64,000 bases of DNA from assembly GCA_035582835.1 (NCBI GenBank), contig JAYKAV010002728.1:64453-128452 (forward strand), written 5' to 3'. Positions 61,697 through 64,000 of the stretch are shown here, piece after piece. A program made the position numbers and the translations under genes. Below the pieces are notes generated by a model. It searched no databases, was not told the DNA's origin, and worked only from the letters and a program-made list of their open reading frames with translations. Numbering within the stretch: the stretch's first letter is position 1; each line of letters opens with the position of its first letter. The stretch comes from Phoebastria nigripes. Its lineage: Eukaryota; Chordata; Aves; Procellariiformes; Diomedeidae.

Positions 61697-61751
61697 CTAA
61701 AGCAAGACCTTGTATTCGTCTCTGTAACTGTACAGGATAAGAGCAGGAACC
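61697..61751 (-). CDS. EIF2AK4: EIF2AK4 last coding exon and stop
   Basis: On the minus strand the acceptor is CCTCTGCAG. The exon completes the split Arg codon and encodes VPALILYSYRDEYKVLL followed by TAG. At 55 bases it is too short to appear as an open frame alone. Confidence 0.93.
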
Positions 61752-63114
61752 CTGCAGAGGGAAGGAAAAGAGAATTTTTAAACTTTGAAACTGCAGGTTC
61801 AAAAGTTACAATCCCTGTGGCAAATCTTAGCAATAAGCTAACAGCAAAGATTCAGTAGAAAAATCAGTAAGTTTTAGGTCCTTTGGCTGTGACTGCAATT
61901 TTCCCCTTCATTCTCTTTCCATTTATCTAGCCTGTGCAGTTTTCATTCAGTGATCTGAAGGCTTATGGCTAAGCCATGTTCTGCATGCAAGCATCAAATG
62001 GGAAAGGAAGACTTAGGGACCACATTACATTCACACCCAACATTGTATGGAATATCATTCATATGTAGTAATTGGGTTCTGTTGCTCACAGCCTTGCAAG
62101 CCACAGGAGGAAGAAAAAAGTGTTTCACTTGATACTTTGTTGCCTTAGTAAATATTAGCAAACCTGAAGCAATTTTGGTGCATCTCTAAGAAAAAGGAAT
62201 CAAAGTCAATTTTTAGTCTCATTTAAAGGTTAAGTAGTACCTTCAAGCTGAACATAGGTTTAAGAAAATGTATTATAAATGAAACCCACAATAGGACATA
62301 AATACCCAGGTCTCACTTAACTGTACCAGTACATGCAACAGTTGAAAATTTGAGGCTTAAAACTGGATGTGCCCAGACTACCTGCTTCAGCCTTTGCCAG
62401 AATCCAACAAGGAGACTACCAGTTGAACGTAAATGTTTTTATGTTTAGAAAACAGAAACAGGCTTTACTGTACATGTTGGGATAGCATGCATTGTGTTTG
62501 CTTAAAGCTGGGCAAAGTCTGTCAGCTGTGCCAGATTCCCATTGTATTCCTTCAAAGCAGAAGGAATTAAACATGCTCATGAGTTTTAAAAGGCAAGCTG
62601 AGTCCCTCCCATAAGAAGAGAGGGTTACTATGTAGTAGAATAGCAGTATACATGAATGTATATAGTTGTTTGCTATTCAGTTTTATGAACAAAGCAGCAA
62701 ATGAGATAACAGTGGGAATACATTTTAGAATTTCTTGAAAAGGCTTAAAAAAAATGAAGAATTTACATGGGCATGCATTTACATTTTACCACAAGTGAGG
62801 GTTAGATGACCAGTGAACTCTTCCCATAGTACTTAAGGAACTATACACATTTCCTGAATATTTCTTTATTTCTTTTTTCCTCAGGGAGAGGGAAAGGGGA
62901 GGACAAATTAAGAGCAGCTTATTTAGTAAAGTTTGAACGCAGAAATAATTGAGATGTTTTATGTACCTGTAAGAGCTTAACAAATTTACCTCTTTTCCAT
63001 TTTGATACTGTAAATTTCATCACAAATTGCTTGTAAGTATGAACATCTCTGTTTTGGCCATCGTGATGTCAGTTGTCTCACAGTAGCATCAAAGGCTTGT
63101 CTATCTCCATCAAA
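61697..63114 (-). CDS. EIF2AK4: EIF2AK4 (GCN2) C-terminal end, partial gene
   Basis: Two coding exons, 63,114-62,990 and 61,751-61,697, splice across an intron of 1,238 bases to give the last 59 residues of GCN2 and the stop. The peptide begins FDGDRQAFDATVRQLTSRW, contains SYLQAICDEIYSIKMEK and ends ILYSYRDEYKVLL. From memory the mammalian protein has the matching ...CDEIYNIKVEKK... and ...LYSYRDDYYRILF end. GCN2 is a cytosolic kinase that senses uncharged tRNA and stalled ribosomes and phosphorylates eIF2alpha. This end belongs to its C-terminal domain, used for dimerisation and ribosome contact. The kinase and HisRS-like domains lie to the right of the window. It is tail to tail with SRP14, the order expected in amniotes. 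Confidence 0.95.
61752..62989 (-). other. EIF2AK4: EIF2AK4 last intron
   Basis: The intron runs between the GT donor at 62,989-62,988 and the AG acceptor at 61,753-61,752 on the minus strand. No exon or repeat is recognised inside it. Confidence 0.85.
62990..63114 (-). CDS. EIF2AK4: EIF2AK4 penultimate coding exon
   Basis: On the minus strand the acceptor is TTTTTCCTTAG and the donor GTAAAT. The exon is 125 bases, 41 whole codons plus two bases of a split Arg codon. No other reading frame gives a matching family sequence. Confidence 0.95.
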
Positions 63115-64000
63115 CTAAGGAAAAAAAATTGACAAGGGACTATGATAGTCTTACATTCTCTCCTGAAGGAAATACTTCCGATAGGATTCAGTCTTCTGAA
63201 CATTGTGTAATGTCAATAGTCCTTAATTAAACAGGTTTCAAACAAAATTCATATAAACAACATTTGCAACTTGATTTTTTTTGTTTTAAGAAAAATATAT
63301 TAAGTGATCAGTTTCTTAGTTTAGCGATAAAAAGGTGTAAGCAATGAAAAGGGCTCTATCAGTTTTGCAATGCTGGACAGAATATGAGAACTGTGGTGTA
63401 AGGGTGGTTGAAAGTGAATGATGCAAGCTGATTATGTGCTTTTTTTTTTATTTAAAAAAAAAAAAAAGGTGATAAACTATCTCCATGATTTGGATAGACT
63501 GGATGAACTAAGTATTTTGAAAATATTTTCAAATGTTTCACTGGGGTCTGATTACCAGACAAGCACTGCTTCAGAGCAGCAGATGAAAGGTATGAAAGTA
63601 CTAAACCCACTACCAGGCAGGATGCCATTCTTGAGTTTGTTTTTTGGGGGGTGGGGAGGCATCCATCTCTCTAGTAAGAACTTCTGACTTTAAAGCTACT
63701 GCTGTCACTGGAGAAAAGGAAAGAGCTTTGTCTTTGGTGGGTTTCCCCCCCCCCTCATCGAGCAGTTTCTGAGTTGTTAAAGGTGTCAATGTAATACTTA
63801 TACATCCCCTTTTTATCTTGGCATCACTAAGAGATGTTTCAGCTACTGTACTCGAAACAATTGCCTCTGTATTTTGGGTCCTCCTTCATTAACAGCTTCA
63901 ACAAACACCTTTGTTGAAACTGCTATTAATGCTTATTGGTTTCTGAAAATGAGCAGTAAGACTTAATTTCAGTTAACTATCCTTGGGGAAAAAAACAGCT
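63115..64000 (-). other. EIF2AK4: EIF2AK4 intron, partial
   Basis: This stretch lies upstream of the penultimate coding exon in transcript sense and runs off the window. A T-run/A-run hairpin lies at 63,440-63,467 and a C homopolymer near 63,746-63,755. No further GCN2 exon could be supported here. Confidence 0.7.

Noticed and set aside
63841..63960. Minus-strand frame that might be another EIF2AK4 exon
   Set aside because: The frame open across the block has no acceptor, the frame with the TTTTCAG acceptor stops after 14 codons, and the peptide does not match what I recall of the GCN2 C-terminus.

Overview
This is vertebrate genomic DNA, most likely from a bird. A crocodilian or turtle is the alternative. 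The evidence is spliced coding exons with GT-AG introns, a CpG-island promoter, AATAAA-type poly(A) sites, no sign of Alu or L1 elements, and a sparse set of very old, decayed CR1/L3/MIR-like repeats of the kind found in sauropsid genomes. About 38 isolated single n characters suggest a draft assembly with ambiguous bases. The family and orthology calls rest on remembered family sequences and could not be checked by search.

Layout. (1) Positions 1 to about 1,285 look like the end of a plus-strand 3' UTR closing at an AATAAA at 1,257. From remembered human gene order (BMF, SRP14, EIF2AK4) this is probably BMF, but no BMF coding sequence is in the window. (2) About 1,290 to 55,800 is one long intergenic stretch with no coding exon I can support. 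It holds degraded repeats, microsatellites, a 112-nt polypyrimidine tract, a diverged local duplication near 49.3-50.0 kb, and several AT-rich blocks that look like conserved non-coding elements. (3) About 55,840-57,240 is a CpG island carrying the TATA-less SRP14 promoter. (4) SRP14 (signal recognition particle 14 kDa subunit) is complete on the plus strand in five exons, 56,709-59,712, and encodes 110 residues. (5) EIF2AK4 (GCN2 kinase) lies on the minus strand. Only its last two coding exons (62,990-63,114 and 61,697-61,751), its 3' UTR and part of the preceding intron are inside the window. SRP14 and EIF2AK4 converge tail to tail, with predicted poly(A) sites about 0.75 kb apart.

The genes are linked by ancient synteny and not by a shared pathway operon. 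SRP14 acts in co-translational targeting and translational arrest at the ribosome. GCN2 senses uncharged tRNA and stalled ribosomes and phosphorylates eIF2alpha. BMF is a BH3-only apoptosis gene. I found no previously undescribed biological system. The points most worth checking are the candidate regulatory elements in the BMF-SRP14 interval and the local duplication at 49-50 kb.
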